From JADJPL01 sp964607915 (lineage in GTDB: Bacteria; Bacteroidota; Bacteroidia; Chitinophagales; Saprospiraceae), in assembly GCA_964607915.1 (NCBI GenBank), contig CAZSMU010000095.1, forward strand, positions 1-14,421: 14,421 bases of DNA, written 5' to 3'. Of this stretch, positions 7,305 through 14,421 are shown piece by piece (within the stretch, counting starts at the first letter, position 1; each line of letters begins with the position of its first letter). Made by a program: the position numbers and the translations under genes. The notes beneath the pieces were generated by a model. The model ran no database searches. It had not been told where the DNA came from and was given only the letters and a program-made list of their open reading frames with translations.

Positions 7305-9718
7305 ATGAATTGTATTATGAAGTTCAAGGTACTTCTTTTTTCTTTCTTAAGTTCTTTTTCCATGTATTTGAGTGCCCAGCGCCCAGACGGGATGCCGCCT
7401 GCCATGCAGGGAGGGCCGGCTATCACGGGCAGAATCTCCGGATCGGTAATGGACGCCGCCGACAAGAGCCCAGTCGAGTTTGCGTCGGTCGTATTGATTG
7501 ACGTAGCCACCCAGCAACAGCGGGGCGGCGCGGTGACCGATGAAAAAGGCAACTTCAAGTTCCCCGAAGTACGCATGGGCAAGTATGCCCTGCAGATTTC
7601 CTTTATCGGATACCAGTCCCAGCAGGTAGCCGATATAACCCTCACTCCGAAAGCCCCCGATTTCGACGCCGGCAAGGTAGCCCTCACTGCCGAAGGCATT
7701 GATTTGGCTGCGGTGGAAGTCACCGGGCAGGCGGGAGTCTATGAAAACAAGATAGACAAGGTAGTTTACAACGCGGAAAAAGACGTCAACACCGGTATCG
7801 GCGACGCTGCCGACGTCTTGCAGCGAGTACCCATGCTGGCCGTAGATGCCGAAGGCAACCTCTCCCTGCGCGGTTCCACCCAGGTACAGATCCTCATCAA
7901 CGGCCGCCCTTCCGGCATTTTTGCGGCTAACCCTGCCGATGCCCTACGTACCATCCCCGCCGACCAGATCAAGAGCGTGGAGGTAATCACCGCACCGACC
8001 GCCCGCTACGACGGCGAAGGCTCGGGGGGCATCGTGAACATCATTACCAAAAAGAAAACGGCCGAAGGGTTCACCGGTTCCGTCGGGGGTGCGGTTGGAA
8101 CGCGCAACGCCAATAGCAACGTCAGTATGAACCTGGTACGCGGCCGCTTTGGCCTGAACTTCAGCGGTGGGGGTTGGTACTCCTACCAGCGGCCCTCCAC
8201 GTCTGACTTTTACCGCGAAGATTATTTGCCCAACAACCAGGTACGGGTCCTGAGTCAGAACAGCGAAGGCATAGGGAACGTATATGGACCCCGTGTGACC
8301 CTGGGAGCCAACTACGACTTCAACGCCTACAACAGCATCAGTACCTCGTTTTCGCTGCGCGCTTTCGGACGCAGCCAGGAGAACAACACCTTATCCACTT
8401 TTAACGACCCTTCCCGGAGCCTGCTCCAGACCTATGAGCGCACCTCTACCAGCAGTTCGGTGAACGGGGGGTTCGACTGGACGACCGACTACCGCCGCAC
8501 CTTCAAAAAGCCCGAGCAGGAACTGGCTTTTGCCGTACAGATGAACGGCGACCTTAGCCTGCAAAAGAACGAAGTATTCCAGCAGGGCAGCTCCGCGTCT
8601 TTATACCGCAACGAAAACAACCGCAATGACGGCGTGAACGTAGAAACCACGCTGCAAGCGGATTATACCCATCCCTTCTCCAAGGCCCTCAAACTGGAGG
8701 TCGGATCGAAGGCGATCATGCGCAATATCGAAAGCGACTTCGAATACCAGGCCTTCGACCAGATCAGCGGCGCGTATAAAATTGACATCAACCGCTCCGA
8801 CGTGTTGAACTATGAGCAGGAGGTGCTCTCAGGCTATGCGTCGCTCAACCTGACCCTTGGAAAGTACTACGGCATGGTCGTGGGCACCCGCTACGAGCAT
8901 ACCAGCATCTTCGGGGACTTCAATACCAACGAGACGGAATTCTCCTTCGACTATGATAACTTCCTGCCCAGCATTATCCTGAGCCGCAAACTGGGCAAAA
9001 TGTCCAGTCTGCGCATGGCGTTCAGCCAGCGCTTGCAGCGCCCCAGCCTGCGCTACATCAACCCCTATATCCCGCTGGAAGACCCCCGCGACATCACGGT
9101 GGGCAACCCCGAACTCCTCCCGGAACTCACCAACTCGTATGAGCTGTCCTTCAATACGTTCGTGAAAGGGTTTGTGCTCAACACCTCCGCCTTCCTGCGC
9201 AAGACAAACGACGTTATCGAGGCCTATCTCAATGTGGACGAGCTGGGTACTTCTATTACGACCTACCAGAACATCGGCACGAACTACACCTACGGCTTGG
9301 ATATCTTCACCTCGCTGAACCTCAAAGACAAAATCAACATCCGCGGAGGAGTCAACGTCGCCAACTACTACACAGAAGCAACCGTGAACGGGCAGCGCCT
9401 GAGCAACAACGGGATCATCTATCGCGGCAACGTGAGCGCCACCTACACCTTCCCCAAAAACCTGCGGGTAGAGATCTCCGGGTTCTACAATTCGCCCCGC
9501 TACACGCTGCAAGGGTACCGCGCTTCGCACTCGCGCTCCAGCATCGGCATGCGCAAAGATTTCGCAAACAAAAAAGCGACGCTCGGCCTGGTGATTGACC
9601 AGCCTTTCCGCCGCGACCTGCGCTTCCCCAACCAGTTGGAAGGGCCCTCGTTCTTCCAGCGCAGCGATTATGCCATTGCGCAGCGCTCGGTGGGCATGAG
9701 CTTCAACTACCGCTTCGG
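7305..9718 (+). CDS. TonB-receptor-like outer membrane beta-barrel protein, C-terminus lost in the assembly gap
   Basis: At least 804 residues are visible. A signal peptide ends near LSAQ (25). Met5 is an equally good start, giving the classic MKFKVLLFSF n-region. Residues about 40-125 form a carboxypeptidase-regulatory-like domain (GSVMDAADKSPVEFASV; the segment around FIGYQSQQV). A plug-like domain follows (DAADVLQRVPML 167-178; LSLRGSTQVQILINGRPSG; VEVITAPTARYDGEGSGGIVNIITKK). The rest is a beta-barrel of the PF14905 type, with the hallmark QRLQRPSLRYINPYI and a run DITVGNPELLPELTNSYELS. The visible end, SVGMSFNYRFG, is a typical last barrel strand; many relatives then have a short charged or glycine-rich tail. 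The 100-N gap begins there. An open frame continues past the gap to 9953, but that part is an out-of-frame reading of the next gene and not part of this protein. The role is probably outer-membrane transport or surface function; the ligand cannot be told. Confidence 0.9.
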
Positions 9719-9818
9719 NNNNNNNNNNNNNNNNNNNNNNNNNNNNNNNNNNNNNNNNNNNNNNNNNNNNNNNNNNNNNNNNNNNNNNNNNNNNNNNNNN
9801 NNNNNNNNNNNNNNNNNN
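9719..9818. other. Assembly gap of exactly 100 N
   Basis: Exactly 100 unknown bases, a length commonly used as a placeholder for a gap of unknown size. The real distance between the barrel gene and the lipoprotein gene, and any gene, terminator or promoter lying there, cannot be judged. Confidence 0.98.
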
Positions 9819-9834
9819 AAAATGCCATACATCT

Positions 9835-10440
9835 ATGACTACAAAACTTCTCACCGCACTACTCTGCTTCGCCCTGTGTCTTTCCTGCACCGGTCAGAGC
9901 AAACCTGCCAACAATGCCCAACAGGAAGCCCCTGCCCAGGAAAGCCCGTCTGACGAAGAAGAAATCCGCGAAATGGGCCTGCTTAAGTCAGCCGAAGACG
10001 GCGGTTATCCCTTCATGACCTTACAAATCGAGTTCCCGGAGCGCGGCTTCGAAGAGTCTTTCAGCGTCAACCTTCAGGAAATCGGCGTGGATCCCGGCAC
10101 CATCAGCAAGTGGGTAGGCCGGTACGTAGAATTTTACTATACCAGCAAAATCGCCAATGCGCTGATTGATCTTCGACTGGAGGGTAAATCGCTACTCGGC
10201 ACGAATCCCAACGATCTGCCAGAGGGGTTGAAAAGGGCCACGGGCATCCTCAACTGCCCCGATGAGCTGAGTGGGGATACCCCCGGTACCCTCAGCGTCA
10301 CCGACCCCCATGAGTTCTCGCTTGACTTCGAGTTCTTTATCATACAGGAACTCGTAGATGCCAAAGGGCAGATCGTCGAAGCCTTCTATGAGGAGCGCAC
10401 CCAAAATAAAGTCACCAAAATCAAGGTATTGAAGAAATAG
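9835..10440 (+). CDS. Small putative lipoprotein of unknown function
   Basis: A 201-residue protein. The N-terminus (MTTKLLTALLCFALCLSC) is a short hydrophobic signal ending in Cys18, which fits a relaxed Bacteroidota lipobox (C-L-S-C), so membrane anchoring by lipidation is likely. An acidic, Gln/Ala/Pro/Ser/Glu-rich linker follows (about 19-45). The rest is a mixed alpha/beta domain with no family I recognise (FMTLQIEFPERGFEESFSVN; WVGRYVEFYYTS; FSLDFEFFIIQELVDAKGQ), ending in a basic KVTKIKVLKK. The ATG is 16 bases after the gap, so its promoter is probably in the unsequenced part. It is followed within 10 bases by a strong terminator. Confidence 0.8.
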   Translation: MTTKLLTALLCFALCLSCTGQSKPANNAQQEAPAQESPSDEEEIREMGLLKSAEDGGYPFMTLQIEFPERGFEESFSVNLQEIGVDPGTISKWVGRYVEFYYTSKIANALIDLRLEGKSLLGTNPNDLPEGLKRATGILNCPDELSGDTPGTLSVTDPHEFSLDFEFFIIQELVDAKGQIVEAFYEERTQNKVTKIKVLKK

Positions 10441-10449
10441 GAGCCGAGG

Positions 10450-10504
10450 AAAAAGAGAAAGGGCCTGCCACCGCTTATCGCAGTAGCAGGCCCTTTCTCT
10501 TTTT
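10450..10504. terminator. Bidirectional terminator with a perfect 19-bp stem
   Basis: The left arm 10450-10468 (five A, then GAGAAAGGGCCTGC) pairs perfectly with 10486-10504, which ends in five T. With an A-run at one end and a T-run at the other, it can stop transcription from both sides: the lipoprotein gene on + and the transporter/small-subunit unit on -. Confidence 0.9.
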
Positions 10505-10521
10505 ATCCATCACGGCCTTTG

Positions 10522-10677
10522 TCAGGAGACATCAAACGACTTGACCGGCGGGATGGGCTGCTCCTCGCTTTCTTTTGCGGCGGGCGGCGTGACCAGTACT
10601 TTGTAAAAAAAATAGCCACAGGCAAGGCTCACGATACCGACGGCGAGCAACCAGGTAATCAATGCAACTGGATTCAT
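10522..10677 (-). CDS. 51-residue single-span membrane protein, likely small subunit of the NSS transporter (MetS-like)
   Basis: An open frame of 51 codons read on the minus strand from the ATG at 10677 to the TGA at 10522. It begins MNPVALITWLLAVGIVSLAC, continues GYFFYKVLV, and ends in a polar Pro/Glu/Lys tail (about 31-51). Residues 4-30 form one clear transmembrane helix. It lies 44 bases downstream of a sodium:neurotransmitter-symporter-family gene on the same strand and ends just before the shared terminator. This is the position and size of the MetS subunit known from the Corynebacterium methionine importer MetP/MetS, and of similarly annotated small subunits elsewhere. Sequence similarity to MetS is limited to general character, so the assignment rests on size, topology and position. 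It may stabilise the transporter or support its activity. Confidence 0.7.
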   Translation of the reverse strand: MNPVALITWLLAVGIVSLACGYFFYKVLVTPPAAKESEEQPIPPVKSFDVS

Positions 10678-10721
10678 GTGTTTGTTTTTTTAGTTGTGCG
10701 GAAAATCCATTCAAAAGCTGA

Positions 10722-12305
10722 TCAACTCGTAAAGCGGCCCTCGCGCATCCGTTTGCGGTAGGCAATACCGACTGCTACCGCAATGCCGACCCACATACCC
10801 AGAAGTCCGAGGCGGGAAATATTTTTATACAAAATCGTCTTTTTCAGCGTCGCGATCGTCTCCGGGTCTGTCGCCATAGCCAATTGCTCGTGGACAGCCG
10901 TATTTTGGATCGTGTCTATAATAGAAGGCAGGCTTCCGATGAAGACCAGGGCAAGGATCAACGGCGTGACAAACTGGATGATGTACTTGAAGACAACCGG
11001 CACCTTGATATCGGCCCCCATCGTAATCTCGTGCCAGCCTTTTTTCATGCCGAACACCCAGGCGAACAAAATGATTTCAAACAGGGCAAACACGACGAGC
11101 GATACCGTCCCGGCCCAATAATCGTATTCATCGAATACGCCATAGTTGAAGAAAACCACCGTAGGCAGACCAAAGATGAAAATCAGGATGCCAAAGAGCC
11201 ATGCAGAACGCTCGCGCCGCCAGCCAAACTCGTCGCGCATGAAGCCCATGACCGGCGTGCCCATCGCCAGGGAAGACGTGATGCCGGCGAAGAACAACAA
11301 CCCAAACCACATCACCCCGGCGAATACGGCCAGAACAGGCCCCCACTGCTGGAAGAGATACGGCAAGGTACGGAAGCCCAAGCCCAGGCCACCCGCCTTA
11401 TTGACCAATTCCGTCATACCCTCGATACCAAAATAGCCCACCGTAATCGGGATGACGATGGCACCGCCGAGGACAACTTCCACGAATTCATTCATCCAAC
11501 CGGCCGACATGGCGTTGAGGGCCACGTCATCGCGCGAGCGCAGGTAGGAGGCGTAGCACTGGATGCTGCCCATCCCCACCGACAGGGTGAAGAAAATCTG
11601 GCCCGCTGCTGCCAGCCACACCTTGGGATCCCAGATGGTGCTGAAGTTGGGCGTCCAGAGGTAGTTGAGGCCTTCGGTACCCGCGAAAATAGCCCCGTCG
11701 TGCCCCGCCTTGAGCGTAATACCCCGAACAGCGAGGACGATGCCGAACACAATGAGCAGGGGCATTCCTATCTTGGCCACCTTTTCAACCCCCCCGCTGA
11801 GGCCGCGGGACAGGATCCAGGTGTTCATGGCAAGACACAACAACCAAAACAGAATGGGCTGAATGTTCTCCAGGCTCGTGTAACTTGCGAAAAAACTAGA
11901 TACCTGGTCGCTGCTCTGGCCCTGGAACACACCCGTCAGGGAGTGCCATACATAGCCCAGGGCCCAGCTCTCCAGATAGCAATAATATGAGGCCACCGCC
12001 AGGTTGGTAAAAATACCGAAGACACCGATGTATTTCCAGAACGCCATTTTAGACATGGAGTCGAGGATGAAGGGCGTACTGTGGTGCCCGTGGCGGCCTC
12101 CGAAGCGGCCCATGGACCATTCCACAAATAAAAGAGGGATGCCCAACAATAGGAAACAGACCAGATAGGGAATGATAAAGCTCCCGCCCCCGTTCTGGAT
12201 AGCTTGTACGGGGAAGCGCAGGAAGTTGCCTAAGCCCACGGCATTTCCGGCCATGGCCAATACCAGGCCGACCCGTGAGCCCCAGGATTCTTGGTGAGTT
12301 GACAT
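10722..12305 (-). CDS. Sodium-dependent transporter, NSS/SLC6 family (LeuT-like)
   Basis: A 527-residue multi-span inner-membrane symporter that couples Na+ entry to solute uptake. The family signature is very clear: WGSRVGLVLAMAGNAVGLGNFLRFP (residues 8-32, split here as WGSRVGLVLAMAG and NAVGLGNFLRFP), with Asn21, Ala22, Val23, Asn27 and Arg30 at the same positions as LeuT. TM6 shows GQIFFTLSVGMG (Thr240, Ser242). TM8 shows AGITSSLAMG (Ala340, Thr343, Ser344). An Asn-Glu pair (WMNEFVEV) matches the TM7 asparagine. Thus residues for both LeuT sodium sites seem to be kept. Two substrate-pocket residues differ from LeuT: the equivalents of Phe259 and Ile359 are Met245 and Met348. Length is close to LeuT (511). 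The substrate is probably a hydrophobic amino acid, but the sequence alone does not decide it. A small membrane-protein gene follows on the same strand. Confidence 0.96.
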   Translation of the reverse strand: MSTHQESWGSRVGLVLAMAGNAVGLGNFLRFPVQAIQNGGGSFIIPYLVCFLLLGIPLLFVEWSMGRFGGRHGHHSTPFILDSMSKMAFWKYIGVFGIFTNLAVASYYCYLESWALGYVWHSLTGVFQGQSSDQVSSFFASYTSLENIQPILFWLLCLAMNTWILSRGLSGGVEKVAKIGMPLLIVFGIVLAVRGITLKAGHDGAIFAGTEGLNYLWTPNFSTIWDPKVWLAAAGQIFFTLSVGMGSIQCYASYLRSRDDVALNAMSAGWMNEFVEVVLGGAIVIPITVGYFGIEGMTELVNKAGGLGLGFRTLPYLFQQWGPVLAVFAGVMWFGLLFFAGITSSLAMGTPVMGFMRDEFGWRRERSAWLFGILIFIFGLPTVVFFNYGVFDEYDYWAGTVSLVVFALFEIILFAWVFGMKKGWHEITMGADIKVPVVFKYIIQFVTPLILALVFIGSLPSIIDTIQNTAVHEQLAMATDPETIATLKKTILYKNISRLGLLGMWVGIAVAVGIAYRKRMREGRFTS

Positions 12306-12546
12306 AATTCAGGTTAGCTGAGTGAACAAATGAGTTGCGCCCATACCGAGGTGTTGTTCAGCAATCGCGACGGGAAGAAGACCCTTTTTGGCGTGTGGGG
12401 CAAGCCCTTAGCCGACGCGATATTTTGAAGGAGAACCCCTGTACTGTGCTTACAGCGGATTAAGGTAAAACGAATATGCTTTTTGTCAAAACTTTTTTCC
12501 AATCCTCTGCCATTCTCCCCCGAAAACCCTGTATTTAGCGTGCTAA
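12306..12546. other. Intergenic region with possible minus-strand promoter for the transporter
   Basis: No convincing gene is present; a 62-codon frame at 12314-12502 (-) has no signal, motif or composition supporting it. On the minus strand a TTTTG box (12487-12491) is followed after exactly 19 bases by TACCTTAA (12460-12467), a 4-of-6 match to the Bacteroidota -7 box. If used, this leaves a leader of about 150 nt for the transporter gene. A 5-bp stem (12535-12539 with 12542-12546) touches the stop codon of the upstream gene but is too weak to call a terminator. Confidence 0.3.
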
Positions 12547-14136
12547 TCAGGGTCGGGAATCGTTCCTGCGGCTCGACCTGCCGCTGCTCGAGTGGTAGTG
12601 GGTTTTTGAATCAAGAGAAGCTACGATCAGGTTCCAAAGCGATTCGTAAGGGATGATTTCTATTTCGTAGTTCGAATACTGTTTGGGGTAGCGGAGCAGC
12701 TTCTCGATCCATTTTTTAGCTCTGCGCTCTACTGCGATTTGGTTGAAGCCCGCGTCTTTGACCGTTTGTAGCATCCGGATAAATACGTTGCTGCGCAGGG
12801 TATCCCCTTCGCGCAGGTGCCGCATGGCATATTTTCCGATGGCATCTATCCGTGTCGCGGCCACTTCGTAGCGCTTCTGAGCAATGGCAAAGATGGCTTG
12901 CAGCACTATGATCGGGATGTTCATCCCGCGTTTGTCCCGGGAAAAGCCGGGGATATCGTTGACAAAGCGAGACATACGAGGCGTCGAACCGGCAGAACCC
13001 CCGGGTATGGAAACCCGTCCGATATACGCCAGGTAGTTTAAATAGGCCTCGAAAAGCATCCACACCTCCGAAAAGACGGGATCGAGCCCCTTAAAACTCC
13101 GTTTGTGCGCGACATTCCGGAACGTGCTGTAGGCCTCCTGGTAATTTCCGGTATGCAAGGCAAGGCGCACCACCAGGCTTTGGATGTGATACCAATTGTA
13201 CGAGCCGGGTTCCTCGTATCGGTTGTATTCAAGCGCCAGCGCCCGCCCTTCTTCGAACTGGTTCAACTGAAGGTGGCACACCATTTTCTGGGCCAGGAAG
13301 AACTGCGCTAACCCGGGGCTGAAAAACGGTTTGGCTGCCAGTATGCGCAGCGCTTCATCGCATACATGCAAGGTGTCGGAGTATTTGTATTTGAGAAGTA
13401 CCGAGGCTACTTTTATCTGGTAAAAAAACTTGGTAAAGCGCCAACTGTCCACCTCGACGGAGTGCCGTTCCAGGCGGGTGCAAAAGTCTAAGGCCATCAC
13501 CGCCAGATCGGGCTGCTTGGGCCCTCGCTTGCTGCGATGCTGCGCCAACTCGTAATAGAAGGCTTCCGCCCTGTTCTCTATCCGGCAAAGCTCTTCGAGT
13601 ACCTGGATGCGCTCGTTCACCATCCGCAACTTGTTGTGCATAGGGTAACGCGTGGCATAACAACTGCGCAGCGAACGGTAAATACACAGGGATGTATCCG
13701 TGAACTCGTAGTATTCCGAATCGCGCAAGATGGAGGTCGCGTACTCGGCTGCCGCCATCGCGACGCCATACCCAAACAATATCTTGGTAGCGAACGTGCC
13801 CTTCCAGGCACCTGCCAGCGCACGGTCGTACTCCGTATGCATAGACAGCATGGGGTCCAGCGTGAAAATGCTGTCTATGAGCAGGCTTTTTAACCTGTTC
13901 TTCGATTTGCGGTAATGCACACTCGAAGCGCCTGCATCAAAAAGTACACTGGCTGCTTCCTGGTTGGTCTCTACCTTCCCGTTCACCATCAACTGGTAAA
14001 ATTCCCACAGTTTATCCCCTCTTCCCACAACTGCGTTTTTTGAATCGGGGAGCCATGCTTTGGGGTCAATCTTGTGCTGCTCTGCAAGGGCTACTAACTC
14101 GCCAAGGATTTGAAGGTCGTTTTTTTTGAATTTCAT
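12547..14136 (-). CDS. Large alpha-helical repeat (TPR/solenoid-like) protein of unknown function
   Basis: A 529-residue protein, predicted almost wholly helical and cytoplasmic: no signal peptide or membrane span is visible. The N-terminal 100 residues hold a segment NQEAASVLFDAGASSVHYRKSKNRLKS (split: NQEAASVLFDAGAS, then SVHYRKSKNRLKS), resembling the early part of helical proteins common in Saprospiria-type genomes. The middle has repeated helix pairs of TPR-like character, for example DTLHVCDEALRILAAKPF and FEEGRALALEYNRYEEPG followed by NYQEAYSTFRNVAH. Near the end is a motif NYEIEIIPYESLW (489-501), which I recall as a recurring ending of this group; this is memory, not a search. The last 14 residues are a Ser/Arg-rich, probably disordered tail. 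No catalytic motif is seen. It is probably a protein-protein interaction or scaffold protein. The ATG at 14136 is preceded by an AT-rich palindrome. Confidence 0.85.
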   Translation of the reverse strand: MKFKKNDLQILGELVALAEQHKIDPKAWLPDSKNAVVGRGDKLWEFYQLMVNGKVETNQEAASVLFDAGASSVHYRKSKNRLKSLLIDSIFTLDPMLSMHTEYDRALAGAWKGTFATKILFGYGVAMAAAEYATSILRDSEYYEFTDTSLCIYRSLRSCYATRYPMHNKLRMVNERIQVLEELCRIENRAEAFYYELAQHRSKRGPKQPDLAVMALDFCTRLERHSVEVDSWRFTKFFYQIKVASVLLKYKYSDTLHVCDEALRILAAKPFFSPGLAQFFLAQKMVCHLQLNQFEEGRALALEYNRYEEPGSYNWYHIQSLVVRLALHTGNYQEAYSTFRNVAHKRSFKGLDPVFSEVWMLFEAYLNYLAYIGRVSIPGGSAGSTPRMSRFVNDIPGFSRDKRGMNIPIIVLQAIFAIAQKRYEVAATRIDAIGKYAMRHLREGDTLRSNVFIRMLQTVKDAGFNQIAVERRAKKWIEKLLRYPKQYSNYEIEIIPYESLWNLIVASLDSKTHYHSSSGRSSRRNDSRP

Positions 14137-14161
14137 TTTATATGGAGTTTTGTTATGTGCA

Positions 14162-14169
14162 CTAAAATA
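14162..14169 (-). promoter_or_regulatory. Possible -7 box for the solenoid gene
   Basis: On the minus strand this reads TATTTTAG, a 5-of-6 match to TAnnTTTG, 26 bases before the ATG at 14136. No TTTG box is seen at the -33 distance; that region is occupied by the palindrome at 14185-14213. Weak on its own, since the whole region is AT-rich. Confidence 0.3.
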
Positions 14170-14184
14170 CTATTATGTTTTTTA

Positions 14185-14213
14185 ACTTAAAAAATAAATT
14201 TTATTTTTTAAGT
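14185..14213. repeat. Perfect 14-bp-arm AT-rich palindrome upstream of the solenoid gene
   Basis: The left arm 14185-14198 (ACTTAAAAAATAAA) and right arm 14200-14213 are exact reverse complements around a single centre base at 14199. It lies 49 bases upstream of the ATG at 14136 and, if the -7 box at 14162-14169 is right, covers the -33 region, as an operator would. A bidirectional AU-rich terminator or a cruciform site is the alternative. Confidence 0.6.
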
Positions 14214-14220
14214 CCACTAT

Positions 14221-14385
14221 AGAAAAAATCTTCTTTTTCGTGATTTCCCGATCGCACAGGTCTGTGCGCGGTTTGGGTCCCGGGTAGCGGCACCCGGAGC
14301 GGAGGCAGCTATGGATGGGCTGGTACAGCCCTTGTTGTTCAAAAGGGCAGAAGGACCCACCCCCAGCGGGGGGCGGGCCTTCTGC
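14221..14385. ncRNA. Series of hairpins, candidate structured RNA or repeat element (strand unknown)
   Basis: Five stems follow each other in 165 bases. GAAAAA/TTTTTC lies at 14222-14239. CGCACAG/CTGTGCG is at 14253-14259 with 14262-14268. CCGGGT/ACCCGG is at 14280-14285 with 14292-14297. GGGCTG/CAGCCC is at 14317-14322 with 14326-14331. The largest pairs GCAGAAGG (14347-14354) with CCTTCTGC (14378-14385) and continues inward through CCC/GGG and C/G runs around an AGC loop. The GC-rich block is sharply bounded on its left by AT-rich sequence. I could not match it to tmRNA, RNase P, SRP or 6S RNA. A 60-codon frame across it on the minus strand (14217-14399) looks like a by-product of the structure. 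Read on the minus strand, the largest hairpin is followed by a weak TTTT run. Confidence 0.4.
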
Positions 14386-14421
14386 TTCCCGTAAAGCACC
14401 CGTTATTCTTGCGTGAATAGA

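Noticed and set aside
8829..9890. Long open frame (353 codons) antisense to the barrel gene and through the N gap
   Set aside because: It runs through the 100 N and opposite a well-supported PF14905-type barrel; it has no recognisable features.
9719..9953. Continuation of the barrel protein beyond the gap
   Set aside because: The residues after the gap are an out-of-frame reading of the lipoprotein gene that starts at 9835.
10884..11990. Long open frame (368 codons) on + over the transporter gene
   Set aside because: The minus strand encodes a clear LeuT-like protein; the + product is charged and featureless, as expected for the complement of membrane-helix codons.
12314..12502. Possible 62-codon minus-strand gene upstream of the transporter
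   Set aside because: It has no signal, domain or start context, and overlaps a possible promoter.
14217..14399. Possible 60-codon minus-strand gene at the right edge
   Set aside because: It coincides with a chain of hairpins, and its composition reflects the structured GC-rich DNA more than a protein.
1..14421. CRISPR array, tRNA or rRNA genes, insertion sequence
   Set aside because: No regularly spaced direct repeats, cloverleaf pattern, rRNA core sequence or transposase motif was seen on either strand by eye.

Overview
The window looks like chromosomal DNA of a member of the Bacteroidota, most plausibly the Saprospiria. Supporting signs are a SusC-like, PF14905-type outer membrane beta-barrel with an N-terminal carboxypeptidase-regulatory-like domain, two start regions preceded by the Bacteroidota sigma -7 box (TAnnTTTG), an absence of strong Shine-Dalgarno sequences, very AT-rich intergenic stretches between GC-rich genes, and a 529-residue helical protein of a type I associate with Saprospira-like genomes. 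No rRNA, tRNA, CRISPR array, transposase or phage gene is visible. The sequence has a 100-N assembly gap at 9719-9818, so it is a scaffold and not closed.

Layout, left to right. 1-364 is non-coding and contains a cluster of small hairpins. 365-3550 (+) encodes an AddA/RecB-like UvrD-family helicase of 1061 residues. Its C-terminal nuclease-like domain keeps the fold pattern but seems to have lost the catalytic D-x-K. 3551-4013 is AT-rich, starting with copy A of a small palindromic repeat and ending with a promoter. 4014-4415 (+) is a small glycogen-binding-type (CBM48/E-set) protein closed by a strong terminator, and 4578-6488 (+) is the glycogen branching enzyme GlgB with its own promoter. 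Next comes a convergent gene for a small exported protein (6536-7024, -), then copy B of the palindromic repeat, then a TonB-receptor-like outer membrane barrel (7305 +) whose C-terminus is lost in the gap. A small putative lipoprotein (9835-10440, +) follows and meets a convergent minus-strand unit at a 19-bp bidirectional terminator. That unit is a LeuT-type Na+ symporter (10722-12305) followed by a 51-codon single-membrane-span gene (10522-10677), which resembles the small subunits of NSS transporters. At the right, a 529-residue alpha-solenoid protein of unknown role (12547-14136, -) lies downstream of an AT-rich perfect palindrome. The last 170 bases are a GC-rich series of hairpins that could be a structured RNA or a repeat element.

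Two small groups work together. The CBM48 protein and GlgB share homologous glucan-binding domains and fit glycogen synthesis or handling. The NSS transporter and its small downstream partner fit sodium-coupled uptake of a hydrophobic amino acid or related solute. The other genes look like ordinary neighbours with no clear common pathway. I found no defence island or complete new system. The best leads are the nuclease-dead helicase, the hairpin element with compensatory base changes, the short transporter partner gene and the structured stretch at the right edge.
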